The notes under the pieces: model-generated
What the model saw: the letters and a program-made list of their open reading frames with translations, nothing else
Told to the model about the DNA's origin: nothing
The model's database searches: none
Translations under genes and position numbers: made by a program
Part shown: positions 17,282-26,649 of the stretch, in pieces
How positions within the stretch are numbered: position 1 is the first letter of the stretch
How the letters are laid out: every line of letters begins with the position of its first letter
From: Kaistia defluvii
Lineage (GTDB): Bacteria > Pseudomonadota > Alphaproteobacteria > Rhizobiales > Kaistiaceae
Length of the DNA stretch: 64,000 nucleotides
Assembly: GCF_040548815.1 (NCBI RefSeq)
Contig: NZ_JBEPSM010000001.1
Coordinates: 434,001-498,000 of the forward strand
Direction: 5' to 3'

Positions 17282-19144
17282 ATGATCCTTGAAGCGACGA
17301 AACCCTCGCCCCCCGGTGCGCGACCGGGCTTTCGAGACGCCGTTGCGATCCGTGCCGGTCTCGTCCTGAGCCGGCTGGAGGCCGGGCTTGGCGCGCTCTG
17401 TGCCGGTATTCTCGCCCTGCTTCTGGCGGTGGTCCTGCTTTCGGTCGGGCTGCGCTATGGGCTTGGCAGCGCCTTTCTCGGCTCCGACGAGCTGGCGATA
17501 TGGCTGCATGTCGCGTTGATCGCCATCGGCGCGCCGCTCTCGATCCACAGCGCGCTGGCGATGCGGCTCGACGTTTTCACACGCCTCCTGCCGGCGGCCG
17601 GACAACGGGCAGCGCTGTTGCTTGCCGACAGCTTCGTCATCGTCGGCGGCCTGGTGCTGGTGTTCGGCGGCGGGGAGATCATCGTCATGCTCGGCGGCGT
17701 CTCGCCGACGCTCGGCCTGCCGGAATGGGTGCGCTTCGCCTTTCTGGGCTTTGGCGGTGCGCTGACGCTGCTGGTCGTGGTCCTGAAACACCTGTCCGAG
17801 GGCCGCGCCTGGCTGCTGCTGGCCGTCCTTGTGATCGGAACGGCGCTCTATATCGGCGGCGACAGCCTCGTCCTCCCGATTAGCCTCCCGCCCAGCCTGG
17901 CGCTTGGCCTGATCGCACTGATCGGCCTCGTGGTCGCCGCGCCGCTGCCGTTTGCGTTTCTCGCCGCGGCCTATCTCGCCATTCCCTTTGGCAGCAGCAT
18001 GCCCGAACCGGCCATGGTCGCTTCCGTCGTTTCCGGCATGTCGAAATTCCTGCTGCTGGCGATCCCCTTCTTCCTGCTCGCGGGCGGGCTGCTGACCGCT
18101 TCCGGTGTCGCGGGCCAGCTTGTGCGCTTTGCCGCCGCGCTGGTCGGCCACAAGCGGGCAGGGTTGGCGCAGACGACGCTCCTGACCAGCGTGCTGTTCT
18201 CCGGCGCCTCGGGATCCTCCGTCGCCAACGCCGCCTTTGGCGCCAGCACGTTTCAGCCGGAACTGGTCAAGCGCGGCTATCCGCCGGCCCAGGCGGGCGC
18301 GATCATCGCCGCCACTTCGGTGCTCGACAATGTCATCCCGCCCTCGATTGCCTTCCTGATCCTCGCGGCGGCGACCAATCTTTCGGTCGGCAGCCTCTTG
18401 GTCGGCGGCTTCGTCGCCGGCGCGGTGATGGCCGTGGCGCTGGCCGTTGCCATCCATCTCACGGTGCGGGTCCGCAGCGCCGAGGCCCGCGCCACGCCCG
18501 CCGAGCGCCGCAACTCGGCCATTGCGGCGATACCGGCCTTCGGCCTCGGCGTCATCGTGGTCGCCGGCATCCGGCTCGGCGTCGTCACCACGACCGAGGC
18601 CGCCGCTCTCGCCGCGCTCTACACGCTGCTCATCGGCCTGTTCGGACGGCTGAGCGCCCGCAGCCTCTATGCCGCCTTCCGGCAGGCGGGCGCCGAGGCG
18701 TCGGCGATCGGCCTTCTGATCGGCACCGCGGCGCCCTTCGCCTTCCTGCTCGCCGTCGACGACATTTCGGGCCTTGTGGCGAGCCTGGCCGACAGTTTCG
18801 GCGGCAGCTCGGTCGCCGTCCTGCTGCTCAGCAATCTCATCCTGCTCGTCGTCGGGCTGGTGCTCGATATCGGCGCGGCGATCCTGCTGTTCGGGCCGCT
18901 CTTGTTGCCGCTGGCGGTCGCCGCCGGCATCGATCCGATCCACTTCGGCGTTATCCTGGTGGTCAATCTGATGATTGGCGGCCTGACGCCGCCCGTCGGC
19001 ATGCTGGTCTATGTCGTCAGCGGCGTAACGAAACTGCCGGCAGGAGCGCTGTTCCGCGCCATTCTGCCGTATCTGTTCGCCCTGCTGGTCGCGCTCGCTT
19101 TGCTTTCCGCCGGCGCGATCCTCGCCATTCCATCCGTCCGCTAG
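17282..19144 (+). CDS. TRAP transporter fused small and large permease (DctQM)
   Basis: A 620-residue membrane protein joining two normally separate subunits. Residues about 30-185 form the four-helix DctQ domain (LGSDELAIWLHVALIAIGAPLSI), and about 195-620 the DctM ion-transporter domain, with ANAAFGASTFQPELVKRGYPPAQAGAI and GLTPPVGM motifs. With the solute-binding protein downstream it imports an organic acid-type solute using a sodium gradient. The substrate is not evident. Gene spacing to the binding protein is 12 bases. Confidence 0.9.
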   Translation: MILEATKPSPPGARPGFRDAVAIRAGLVLSRLEAGLGALCAGILALLLAVVLLSVGLRYGLGSAFLGSDELAIWLHVALIAIGAPLSIHSALAMRLDVFTRLLPAAGQRAALLLADSFVIVGGLVLVFGGGEIIVMLGGVSPTLGLPEWVRFAFLGFGGALTLLVVVLKHLSEGRAWLLLAVLVIGTALYIGGDSLVLPISLPPSLALGLIALIGLVVAAPLPFAFLAAAYLAIPFGSSMPEPAMVASVVSGMSKFLLLAIPFFLLAGGLLTASGVAGQLVRFAAALVGHKRAGLAQTTLLTSVLFSGASGSSVANAAFGASTFQPELVKRGYPPAQAGAIIAATSVLDNVIPPSIAFLILAAATNLSVGSLLVGGFVAGAVMAVALAVAIHLTVRVRSAEARATPAERRNSAIAAIPAFGLGVIVVAGIRLGVVTTTEAAALAALYTLLIGLFGRLSARSLYAAFRQAGAEASAIGLLIGTAAPFAFLLAVDDISGLVASLADSFGGSSVAVLLLSNLILLVVGLVLDIGAAILLFGPLLLPLAVAAGIDPIHFGVILVVNLMIGGLTPPVGMLVYVVSGVTKLPAGALFRAILPYLFALLVALALLSAGAILAIPSVR

Positions 19145-19156
19145 AGAGCTTCCCCC

Positions 19157-20158
19157 ATGCCCCCGTTCACCCGCCGCCAGTTCCTCCGCTCCGCCTCGAA
19201 GATGGGCCTCGCCGCACTCGCAACCCCGGCTCTGGTCGGCCGGGCCGCCGCCGCCACGTCGCTGACGGTCGCCTCGCTGCTGGGACCGGACAAGCCCGAG
19301 ACCAAAATCTGGGAGAGGATCCGCGACCGGGTCGAGGCGGAACTGCCGGGCGCGTTTCGCTTCAACATCGTCGCCAATGCGGCGCTGGGCGGCGAGAAGG
19401 AGGTGGCCGAGGGCCTCCGCCTTGGCTCGATCCAGGCCAGCCTTTCCACCATCTCGACCCTGTCGGGCTGGGTGCCGGAAACGCAGATCCTCGATCTGCC
19501 CTTCCTGTTTCGTGATCGCGATCATCTCCGAAAGGTCGTTCAGGGCGATCTCGGCGCCGAACTGAAACAGAAGCTTGGCGCCGAGAACTTCGTCGTCGCC
19601 GACTACATCAACTATGGCGCCCGCCATCTGCTGGCCAAGGAAGCAATCACCCGGCCGGAACAGCTGAGGGGCAAGCGCATCCGCGTCATCCAGAGCCCGC
19701 TGCATACCGAACTCTGGGCGTCCTTCGGCGCCAACCCGACGGCGATCCCGATCCCGGAAACCTACAACGCGCTGTCCACCGGCGTCGTCGACGCTATGGA
19801 TCTGACGAAATCCGCCTATGCCGGCTTCAAGCTCTACGAGGTGGTGCCGTATCTGACCGAGACGGGCCATATCTGGGCCTCCGGCGTGGTCGTCTTCGCG
19901 GCCCCGTTCTGGAAGCGCCTGGACGAGCGGCAAAGGGCCGTCTTCCAGGCGGCTGCCATTGAGGGTGCCCGCTATTTCGACGAGCTCATCATCGCCGACG
20001 AAGCGGCCTCGATGCAGCTCGCGGCCCAAAATGGCGGCCAGATCGTCCAGCCGGAAGACCGCCCGGCCTGGGAGAAAGGCGCGCGCACCGTCTGGCATAG
20101 CTTTGCCGACAAGGTCGGCGGCATCGACAAGATCGAGGCGATCCGCGCGGTCAGGTGA
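19157..20158 (+). CDS. TRAP transporter solute-binding protein (DctP family)
   Basis: A 333-residue periplasmic protein. The N-terminus RRQFLRSASKMGLAALATPALVGRAAAA is a twin-arginine (Tat) signal peptide. The mature part shows DctP hallmarks: LGSIQASLSTISTLSGWVPE, a PFLFRDRDHL segment, GKRIRVIQSP and the STGVVDAMDLTKSAYAGFKLYEV motif containing the region that contacts carboxylate ligands. It pairs with the fused DctQM gene upstream, completing a two-gene TRAP system. Tat export suggests folding before secretion. Confidence 0.9.
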   Translation: MPPFTRRQFLRSASKMGLAALATPALVGRAAAATSLTVASLLGPDKPETKIWERIRDRVEAELPGAFRFNIVANAALGGEKEVAEGLRLGSIQASLSTISTLSGWVPETQILDLPFLFRDRDHLRKVVQGDLGAELKQKLGAENFVVADYINYGARHLLAKEAITRPEQLRGKRIRVIQSPLHTELWASFGANPTAIPIPETYNALSTGVVDAMDLTKSAYAGFKLYEVVPYLTETGHIWASGVVVFAAPFWKRLDERQRAVFQAAAIEGARYFDELIIADEAASMQLAAQNGGQIVQPEDRPAWEKGARTVWHSFADKVGGIDKIEAIRAVR

Positions 20159-20224
20159 AGGGCGCTCTTGCTCGTGGACGGCTGATAGCCGAGCGAGATC
20201 AAGGCTTTGTCCGGGCGTCTCGAT

Positions 20225-20815
20225 TCAGATCGGGAGGACGAATTCTTTCGCCTTCATGCGGCGAGGCGAAGGTGCCGCCGCGCGTTGACGCGGCGCCATG
20301 CCTAGACGGGCGGGCAGCCAGAGGCGTTCGTCGAAGCGGAAGGGGCGCTGGTTCGCAATCGAAAGCGCCGCGGCCGCAGGATGGGCCGGGTTCACCAGCA
20401 GGTTGAAGCTCTCCGGCACGATGAAGGACGGCACGCGCAGCACCGGCGTGCGCGCCTCGGCCAGCCAGGCATCGCCTAGGGCCTGCGGCGCCTCCGGCAG
20501 GGTGTCGAGCGTCTCGACGGCGAGGCCGTCGAGGGCGATGCCGGTCAGGACGTAGTCGTCCGGCAGCAGATCGGGCGTCAGGTCGAGATGGACGCGGACC
20601 TCGAGCACGGCCAGCGCCGCTGCTTCGGCCGCGTAGATCATCGCCCGGCCGGGCGAATTCCAGCGCCCGCCATAGAGCCGCGCCCCGGTGCCGGAAAGAT
20701 CGGCGAAGGCCGCGCGGGAGATGCGCCAGGCGATCAAGCGAGGCGCACCGGCAGGAGACCGGCGACGGTCGGCGCCCGGCAGGCCGCGTCCCGTCCTCTC
20801 CGGTGGCGGCGCCAC
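20225..20815 (-). CDS. RES-domain toxin of a type II toxin-antitoxin pair
   Basis: A 196-codon frame whose residues from about 27 form the RES domain: AWRISR, then ARLYGGRWNSPGRAMIYAAE, with the conserved Arg, Gly and Glu positions. RES toxins degrade NAD+ (MbcT, Res of Pseudomonas) and stop growth. It lies 28 bases after its antitoxin. The start is uncertain: GTG 20815 has GGGGG upstream, while TTG 20737 gives a domain-length protein; an ATG at 20819 is out of frame. Confidence 0.8.
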   Translation of the reverse strand: MAPPPERTGRGLPGADRRRSPAGAPRLIAWRISRAAFADLSGTGARLYGGRWNSPGRAMIYAAEAAALAVLEVRVHLDLTPDLLPDDYVLTGIALDGLAVETLDTLPEAPQALGDAWLAEARTPVLRVPSFIVPESFNLLVNPAHPAAAALSIANQRPFRFDERLWLPARLGMAPRQRAAAPSPRRMKAKEFVLPI

Positions 20816-20843
20816 TCATGGCCCCCGGGTCTGCGTGCGCCCA

Positions 20844-21272
20844 TCAGGCGGCGATGCCGTGGCTGATCCGCCCGAGCAGGTTTTCGACCTGCAGCGCGCC
20901 TTCCGACGTGTCGAGCAGGGACAGAGGCGTCTCGTCGCCCAGCGCGGTCGTCGGTCGGCGCAGCCAGGTCGCGGCCTTCTGCTGGCTGCCGAACGTATCC
21001 TCGGCCGCCGCGATCACGCGCGCGGCGCGCATCAGCCGGTCGGACTGGTCGGCCGTGAGCGTGCCGATCTTACGACGGTGCGACAGCGTTTTTCGCGGCA
21101 GCACGACGAGGTCGAGCTCGGCCAGCGTCATCCGGCCGCTATCGAGCACGTGTTCGACGGCGCGCACCGGCAATCCGTGCCGCACGGCGGCGATCAGATC
21201 CCGCCCGCTCCGGATCGAAAGCCCGAGCGCGGTTTCCCCGCCGACAATATCGAGTGCTTGCGTATGAGCCAT
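20844..21272 (-). CDS. Xre/MbcA/ParS-type antitoxin (DUF2384)
   Basis: A 142-residue antitoxin. The C-terminal part VIAAAEDTFGSQQKAATWLRRPTTALGDETPLSLLDTSEGALQVENLLGRI is the DUF2384 toxin-binding domain, typically paired with RES toxins; the N-terminal half is an Xre-like helix-turn-helix (MTLAELDLVVLPRKTLSHRR). ATG 21272 follows a strong AGGAGG. It is expected to neutralise the RES toxin and repress the operon. Confidence 0.85.
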   Translation of the reverse strand: MAHTQALDIVGGETALGLSIRSGRDLIAAVRHGLPVRAVEHVLDSGRMTLAELDLVVLPRKTLSHRRKIGTLTADQSDRLMRAARVIAAAEDTFGSQQKAATWLRRPTTALGDETPLSLLDTSEGALQVENLLGRISHGIAA

Positions 21273-21287
21273 GAGCGCCTCCTGGCG

Positions 21288-21312
21288 ATATGCCAAGGAT
21301 ATAGGTGCATAT
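21288..21312. promoter_or_regulatory. Possible autoregulatory operator of the RES/Xre pair
   Basis: An inverted repeat with ATATGC (21288-21293) and GCATAT (21307-21312) separated by 13 bases, centred about 28 bases upstream of the antitoxin start. Its position suits an antitoxin-binding operator, but six-base arms are short evidence. Confidence 0.4.
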
Positions 21313-21356
21313 GGCCGGGAGGCAAGGGAGGTCGGACATAGGAGCTGCCGCAACCG

Positions 21357-22187
21357 TCAATCTCCGGTTTCGACAAGAGCCTCGATTGCGTCTAGGTCCA
21401 CCCCAGCGATGGCCTTACCTAGTCGGCTGCGGCGATCCAGTTCTTCCTTCTTTTTGAGGTCGTCCTCCAGAATGACCACGATGCTGTCCTTAATCACCTC
21501 AAAAAACCCAGCACACTTTTCTTCGTTAAGGGAGTGAATGCCGATGCTCAAAATTGAGTAAATCTTAGCGTTTTGGACCAGAAAATCCGGCAGGTGGTCT
21601 TTTAGAAAGACGATCTTCTCTGCCATTCGAAGCTTCGAAAATTGCTGGTCAGTCCAGCCTTCAACCTCTTTGAACTCAGCGAAGCGCTTGTAGATTAGGC
21701 GCTCGAACACTCGCCGGAGGTAAACGAAAGAACCAATGCCAACTCCGTGGGCGGCTAACCCCGTCGCCTTGAAAAATTCATTTGCGTCTTCCTTGGACAT
21801 GAACTTCCTGTACTTGGATAGTTCGCTGTTCGTGATTGTTGCAAGAGAAGGGTACTGACCAATCTTCTCAATGGTCATGCTTTTGATGCGCCAATAGTAC
21901 CAGATTCTGTGATCCTGGTTCCTAATGCATTCTAGGTAGGCTTCGTCATATGCGAAGCGTGTGGCAATTCTCTCGAAGCCATTTGACGAGAGGTCTTGAT
22001 GTAGAGTGAATGTGGAAACCTTATTGCAGTATGGGCAATGTCCATCGATGCGCACAGGACTAGTCTGGCAGTACAAGTCAGATGCAAGAAATTTGTCGCT
22101 TGGGAGCTTCATTGGCGAGTAGAGCCCTCTTTCAAAGAAGATCTCTTCGAGACTATTGACTTCCTCGGGAGTTTTTTCGTCAACCAT
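21357..22187 (-). CDS. Unknown protein with possible N-terminal zinc site, lower-GC accessory gene
   Basis: A 276-residue soluble protein of no family I can name. Cys51-x2-Cys54 (DGHCPYCNKV) with Cys87 and His93 (YLECIRNQDH) could form a zinc site. The rest is predicted helical, with AAHGVGIGSFVYLRRVFERLI in the centre and a charged coiled C-terminus (EDDLKKKEELDRRSRLGKA). Base composition is visibly more AT-rich than all neighbours, indicating recent acquisition. It lies in the same orientation as the toxin-antitoxin pair, which begins 84 bases downstream. ATG 22187 has GGCGGGA upstream. Function unknown. Confidence 0.72.
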   Translation of the reverse strand: MVDEKTPEEVNSLEEIFFERGLYSPMKLPSDKFLASDLYCQTSPVRIDGHCPYCNKVSTFTLHQDLSSNGFERIATRFAYDEAYLECIRNQDHRIWYYWRIKSMTIEKIGQYPSLATITNSELSKYRKFMSKEDANEFFKATGLAAHGVGIGSFVYLRRVFERLIYKRFAEFKEVEGWTDQQFSKLRMAEKIVFLKDHLPDFLVQNAKIYSILSIGIHSLNEEKCAGFFEVIKDSIVVILEDDLKKKEELDRRSRLGKAIAGVDLDAIEALVETGD

Positions 22188-22247
22188 TTGTATCCCGCCG
22201 CCTTTGTCTATGCCGTAAAGCTCAACGTGGTTCTATCCTTGCCGTAT

Positions 22248-22365
22248 CCGCTCGTATTTTCGAAGTTGTCGTGTTTCAAGCAGCGCTATGCATGCGCTAT
22301 GGCGCAATTGCCGCATTCGATGCAGCTTTCGCCCTAGCGGCCCTGCATCCGCGTGATCGCGGCCT
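22248..22365 (-). pseudogene. Decayed copy of the nrdJ 3' end
   Basis: This stretch aligns without gaps to the 3' end of the intact nrdJ gene (22793-22910), at an offset of 545 bases. Identity is highest in the zinc-ribbon part, where 27 of 28 bases match (TTGCCGCATTCG, then TGCAGCTTTCGCCCT). In the nrdJ frame it reads GESCIECGN but is interrupted by at least two stop codons. It is a non-functional remnant, either of a local duplication or of a second nrdJ displaced by the accessory genes. Confidence 0.8.
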
Positions 22366-22439
22366 ACGAGCGCGCCGTCGCATTCAACTGGAATAAAAAT
22401 GTCTAAACCGGTTCGCGCAGCCGCCTGCCGGCTACAGGG

Positions 22440-22646
22440 TTATTTGTCCCAGTTCTCAGGGGACACGGGGGTGTCGCGCCCGTCAGGTTCCTTGGCGACC
22501 CCTTTGTAGGGCCCCTCCGACCGCTTCACCGCCATCAACTGGCCAGTGCCCTCGTCGCGCTTCTGCCAGTTGCCGTCAGGACGTTGAAACTGTGTCCTGC
22601 CGTTGACAGCTCCGCGCCGAAATCCGTCACCCGTGTTCTTCGCCAT
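22440..22646 (-). CDS. Small conserved hypothetical protein
   Basis: A 68-residue basic, Gly/Arg/Lys-rich protein (MAKNTGDGFRRGAVNGRTQF at the start) with no membrane segment or signal. The N-terminus resembles a small protein type I have seen repeatedly in Proteobacteria without an assigned function. ATG 22646 follows AGGAG at good spacing. It lies between the decayed nrdJ end and the intact nrdJ gene, in the same direction as both. Confidence 0.65.
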   Translation of the reverse strand: MAKNTGDGFRRGAVNGRTQFQRPDGNWQKRDEGTGQLMAVKRSEGPYKGVAKEPDGRDTPVSPENWDK

Positions 22647-22716
22647 TCTGAACTCCTGATGCTAGCCCCACTACGGAGGTGCTGGATGTCCTGTGCCCGA
22701 ACCGTTTGATAGCGAA

Positions 22717-22750
22717 CGTCTCGGCTAAAGCTAATGCGCCAGCCGAGACG
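22717..22750. repeat. Perfect inverted repeat just beyond nrdJ
   Basis: Ten-base arms CGTCTCGGCT (22717-22726) and AGCCGAGACG (22741-22750) separated by 14 bases, 33 bases past the nrdJ stop. It could be an RNA 3' end hairpin, but there is no T-run on either strand, so termination is uncertain. Confidence 0.5.
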
Positions 22751-22782
22751 GTAATTGTTGGAACTCGCAGTCCAATTACCCC

Positions 22783-25700
22783 TTACGAGCAGCCGCTCGT
22801 GTTCCCGCACGTATCGCACTTCAGGCAGGTGCCGTTGCGCACCATAGTGAAGTTGCCGCATTCGGTGCAGCTTTCGCCCTCATAGCCCTTCATCCGCGCG
22901 ATCGCGACCTGTTCGGCCGCCTTCGGCTTGGGCTGGCTTGCGGGCGAGGCCGCGACCGGCTCCACCGTGCCGACAGAAAGCTCCGTCTCGGGAGCGACGT
23001 CGCGCTTGAAGGCCGTGGCGGCGGCGCCGCCAATGCCCGTCGTGCGCAGCGCCGTTACCGTCGAGCCGGTGACGGCGGGAGTGGTGGCCGCGCCCTTCGA
23101 TTCACCGGCGCGGTCGACCAGCTTGAAGCGCTCGGTCTTGCCGCGGACGAGGCCATGGCTGACCTGCGGCGGCTTGGAGGTCGGTAGGTCGCCGCCGCCC
23201 AGCGTCGTCGCATTGTTGTCCTCGGGGACGACATGGGCCAGGTCGTTGCGGCCGAGATAGGAAACGGCCAGCTCGCGGAACACGTAATCCAGGATCGACG
23301 TGGCGTTCTTGATCGCCTCGTTGCCGGTGACCAGGCCGGCCGGCTCGAAGCGGGTGAACACGAAGGCTTCCACATACTCTTCCAGCGGCACGCCATATTG
23401 CAGGCCAAGCGAGATGGCGATGGCGAAGTTGTTCATCATCGCACGGAAGGCGGCGCCTTCCTTGTGCATGTCGATGAAGATCTCGCCGAGGCGGCCATCG
23501 CGATATTCGCCGGTGTGGATATAGACCTTGTGGCCGCCGACATTCGCCTTCTGGGTGTAGCCCGTGCGGCGATCCGGCATCTTCTCCCGCTTGCGGACTT
23601 CGCGCTCGATGATCCGCTCGACGATGCGCTCGGCGATCTGCTCGGCGCGCGCCGCCGGCGTCTTGGCCATCAGCGCCTCGACGGCGTCGTCCGCATCCTC
23701 GTCGTCATCGGCAAGGATCTGCGAATTCAGCGGCTGCGACAGCTTCGAGCCGTCGCGATAGAGCGCGTTGGCCTTCAGCGCCAGGCGCCAGGACAGCATG
23801 TAGGCGTTCTTGCAATCCTCGACGGTCGCGTCGTTCGGCATGTTGATGGTCTTGGAGATCGCGCCCGAGATGAAGGGCTGCGCCGCCGCCATCATGCGGA
23901 TGTGGCTCTCGACCGAGAGATAGCGCTTGCCGAGCTTGCCGCAGGGATTGGCGCAATCGAACACGGCGTAGTGCTCGAGCTTCAGATGCGGGGCGCCTTC
24001 CAGCGTCATCGCACCGCAGACATGCACGTTGGCGGCTTCGATTTCCTTCTTCGAGAAGCCGAGAGCCGGCAGGATCTCGAAGGCGGGGTCGTTCAGCTGC
24101 GTCTCGGTGAAGCCGAGCGTCTTGAGGAAGTCCTCCCCCAGCGCCCACTTGTTGAAGACGAACTTGATGTCGAAGGCCGAGGCGAGGCCGCCTTCGAGCT
24201 TCTCCAGCACCTCGTCGGTGAAGCCCTTGGCCTTCAGCGTGGTGTGGTTGACGCCGGGCGACTGGCGCAGCGACGCATGGCCGACCGCATAGGCCTCGAT
24301 CTCGGCGATCTGGTGCTCGGCATAGCCGAGGCCCTGGAGGGCTTCCGGCACGGCGCGGTTGATGATCTTGAAGTAGCCGCCGCCGGCGAGCTTCTTGAAC
24401 TTCACCAGCGCGAAATCGGGCTCGATGCCGGTGGTGTCACAATCCATGACCAGGCCGATCGTGCCGGTCGGCGCGATGACGGTCGATTGGGCGTTGCGGT
24501 AGCCATGCTGTTCGCCGAGCGCCAGCGCCTTGTCCCAGGCAGCCTTGGCATGCTCGCCGAGGCGGGCATCCTTGAGGGATGCATGGTCGAGCAGCACCGG
24601 CAGGACCGACAGGCCCTCATAGCCCGTCGCTTCCGCATGCGCCGCGCGGCGATGGTTGCGGATGACGCGCAGCATGTGCTCGCGGTTCTTGGCGAAGCCG
24701 GGGAAAGGGCCCTGTTCCTTGGCCATCTCGGCCGAGGTGGCGTAGGCGGTGCCGGTCATGATCGCGGTCAGCGCGCCGCAGATGGCGCGGCCTTCGGCCG
24801 AGTCATAGGGGATGCCGGCGGTCATCAGCAGGCCGCCGATATTGGCGTAGCCGAGGCCGAGCGTGCGGAATTCGTAGGAGAGCTCGGCGATTTCCTTGGA
24901 CGGGAACTGCGCCATCAGCACGGAGATCTCGAGCACCACCGTCCAGAGGCGGCAGGCATGCTCGTAGCGCTCGACGTCGAAGCTCTTGTCCTCGTTGCGG
25001 AACTGCAGAAGGTTCAGCGAGGCGAGGTTGCAGGCCGTGTCGTCGAGGAACATGTATTCCGAGCACGGATTGGATGCGTTGATGCGTCCCGAGGCCGGGC
25101 TGGTGTGCCACTCGTTCATCGTGGTGTTGAAGTGCAGGCCCGGATCGGCGGAAGCCCAGGCGGCGTGGCCGATCTGCTCCCAGAGGTCTTTGGCCTTCAG
25201 CGTCTTGGCGACCTTGCCGTCGGTGCGGCGGATCAGGTTCCAGTCCCCATCACTCTCCACCGCGCGGAGAAAATCGTCGGTGATCGAGACGGAGTTGTTG
25301 GAGTTCTGGCCGGAAACGGTGAGGTAGGCCTCCGAATCCCAATCGGCGTCATAGACGGGGAATTCGATATCCGTGTAGCCCTGCTTGGCAAACTGGATGA
25401 CGCGCAGGATGTAGTTCTGCGGCACCAGCGCCTTCTTGGCGGCGCGGATCTCGCGCTTCAGGGCCGGGTTCTTGGTCGGGTCGTAGCAATCGTCGCCCGA
25501 GCCCTCGCAGTTCACGCAGGCCTTCATGATGGCCTTGAGGTGCTGCGCGTTGATCTTCGAGCCGGTGACGAGGGCGGCGACCTTCTGCTCCTCGTGCACC
25601 TTCCAGTTGATGTACTTCTCGATATCGGGATGGTCGGCATTGACGACGACCATCTTGGCGGCGCGACGCGTGGTGCCGCCCGACTTGATGGCGCCAGCTG

Positions 25701-26490
25701 CGCGGTCGCCGATCTTCAGGAAGCTCATCAGGCCGGACGACTTGCCGCCGCCGGAAAGCTTTTCGCCTTCGCCGCGGAGCGCCGAGAAGTTGGAGCCTGT
25801 GCCGGAGCCGTACTTGAACAGGCGAGCCTCGCGGACCCAGAGGTCCATGATGCCGCCTTCGTTCACCAGGTCGTCGGAGACGGACTGGATGAAGCAGGCA
25901 TGCGGCTGCGGGTGCTCGTAGGCGGTCTTCGACTTGACCAGCTTGCCGGTCTTGTAGTCGACGTAGAAATGGCCCTGGCTCGGGCCGTCAATGCCATAGG
26001 CCCAATGTAGGCCCGTGTTGAACCATTGGGGGGAGTTTGGCGCCACCTTCTGGGTCGCCAGCATGAAGCGGTGTTCGTCGAAGAATGCCTGGGCGTCTTC
26101 CTCGGTGTCGAAATAGCCGCCCTTCCAGCCCCAATAGGTCCAGGTGCCGGCGAGACGATCGAACACCTGGCGCGAATCGACTTCGCCGGTGAAGCGCTCC
26201 TTCTCGGGCAGCGTGGCGAGCGCCTTTTCGTCGGCGACCGAGCGCCAGAGGAACGACGGAACGTCGTTCTCCTCGACGCGCTTCAGCCGCGCCGGGACGC
26301 CGGCCTTGCGGAAATATTTCTGGGCGATGATGTCGCTGGCGACCTGGCTCCAGGTCGAGGGCACCGCGATGCCTTCCAGGCGGAAAACGATCGATCCATC
26401 GGGATTGCGGATCTCGCTTTTCGTCGTTCGGAACTCGATGCCGGCATAGGCTGACTGGCCTGCCGTCGTGTAGCGCCGTTCGATCCGCAT
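22783..26490 (-). CDS. nrdJ: Adenosylcobalamin-dependent (class II) ribonucleotide reductase
   Basis: A 1235-residue enzyme making deoxyribonucleotides, with a radical generated from coenzyme B12, so independent of oxygen. Class II marks: [14 protein letters not shown], the active-site NPCSE in [22 protein letters not shown], and a C-terminal zinc ribbon with two CxxC pairs ([15 protein letters not shown]) ending GCS, which relays reducing equivalents. Length is usual for the long rhizobial form. ATG 26490 gives MRIERRYTT, the family N-terminus. Two NrdR-like boxes lie upstream. I see no B12 riboswitch in the leader. Confidence 0.96.
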   Translation of the reverse strand: MRIERRYTTAGQSAYAGIEFRTTKSEIRNPDGSIVFRLEGIAVPSTWSQVASDIIAQKYFRKAGVPARLKRVEENDVPSFLWRSVADEKALATLPEKERFTGEVDSRQVFDRLAGTWTYWGWKGGYFDTEEDAQAFFDEHRFMLATQKVAPNSPQWFNTGLHWAYGIDGPSQGHFYVDYKTGKLVKSKTAYEHPQPHACFIQSVSDDLVNEGGIMDLWVREARLFKYGSGTGSNFSALRGEGEKLSGGGKSSGLMSFLKIGDRAAGAIKSGGTTRRAAKMVVVNADHPDIEKYINWKVHEEQKVAALVTGSKINAQHLKAIMKACVNCEGSGDDCYDPTKNPALKREIRAAKKALVPQNYILRVIQFAKQGYTDIEFPVYDADWDSEAYLTVSGQNSNNSVSITDDFLRAVESDGDWNLIRRTDGKVAKTLKAKDLWEQIGHAAWASADPGLHFNTTMNEWHTSPASGRINASNPCSEYMFLDDTACNLASLNLLQFRNEDKSFDVERYEHACRLWTVVLEISVLMAQFPSKEIAELSYEFRTLGLGYANIGGLLMTAGIPYDSAEGRAICGALTAIMTGTAYATSAEMAKEQGPFPGFAKNREHMLRVIRNHRRAAHAEATGYEGLSVLPVLLDHASLKDARLGEHAKAAWDKALALGEQHGYRNAQSTVIAPTGTIGLVMDCDTTGIEPDFALVKFKKLAGGGYFKIINRAVPEALQGLGYAEHQIAEIEAYAVGHASLRQSPGVNHTTLKAKGFTDEVLEKLEGGLASAFDIKFVFNKWALGEDFLKTLGFTETQLNDPAFEILPALGFSKKEIEAANVHVCGAMTLEGAPHLKLEHYAVFDCANPCGKLGKRYLSVESHIRMMAAAQPFISGAISKTINMPNDATVEDCKNAYMLSWRLALKANALYRDGSKLSQPLNSQILADDDEDADDAVEALMAKTPAARAEQIAERIVERIIEREVRKREKMPDRRTGYTQKANVGGHKVYIHTGEYRDGRLGEIFIDMHKEGAAFRAMMNNFAIAISLGLQYGVPLEEYVEAFVFTRFEPAGLVTGNEAIKNATSILDYVFRELAVSYLGRNDLAHVVPEDNNATTLGGGDLPTSKPPQVSHGLVRGKTERFKLVDRAGESKGAATTPAVTGSTVTALRTTGIGGAAATAFKRDVAPETELSVGTVEPVAASPASQPKPKAAEQVAIARMKGYEGESCTECGNFTMVRNGTCLKCDTCGNTSGCS

Positions 26491-26602
26491 CGTCTCAAGC
26501 CCTTTGTTTTCGGGTGGCGCAGCCTCGGCGCACCACCGGCCGGCGCATGGCGCCCGCTCTGTCCCTTGCCCAACGCTTTACACCAGGACGGGTTTCGGCC
26601 CC

Positions 26603-26649
26603 ATCCCTTATCTAGTGCTCAAGATACGCTGAGACTCTAAATATAGTGT
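26603..26649. promoter_or_regulatory. Pair of NrdR-like boxes upstream of nrdJ
   Basis: The site ACTCTAAATATAGTGT (26634-26649) matches 14 of 16 positions of the NrdR consensus ACACwATATATwGTGT. A weaker site at 26603-26618 matches 10 of 16. Their starts are 31 bases apart, close to the three-turn spacing typical of tandem NrdR boxes. NrdR is the ATP/dATP-sensing repressor of ribonucleotide reductase genes. Confidence 0.72.

Noticed and set aside
17096..20098. A 1000-codon open frame on the minus strand across the TRAP operon.
   Set aside because: It is antisense to two clearly recognisable transporter genes, is made of Arg/Gly/Asp/Gln-rich low-complexity sequence, and matches no protein character; typical of high-GC shadow frames.
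23233..26010. A 925-codon plus-strand open frame inside nrdJ.
   Set aside because: Antisense to a highly conserved enzyme with intact active-site motifs; no protein-like features.
26491..26640. Adenosylcobalamin riboswitch upstream of nrdJ.
   Set aside because: I looked for a B12-box-like sequence and paired arms in the leader on the coding strand and did not find them; only NrdR-like boxes are present.
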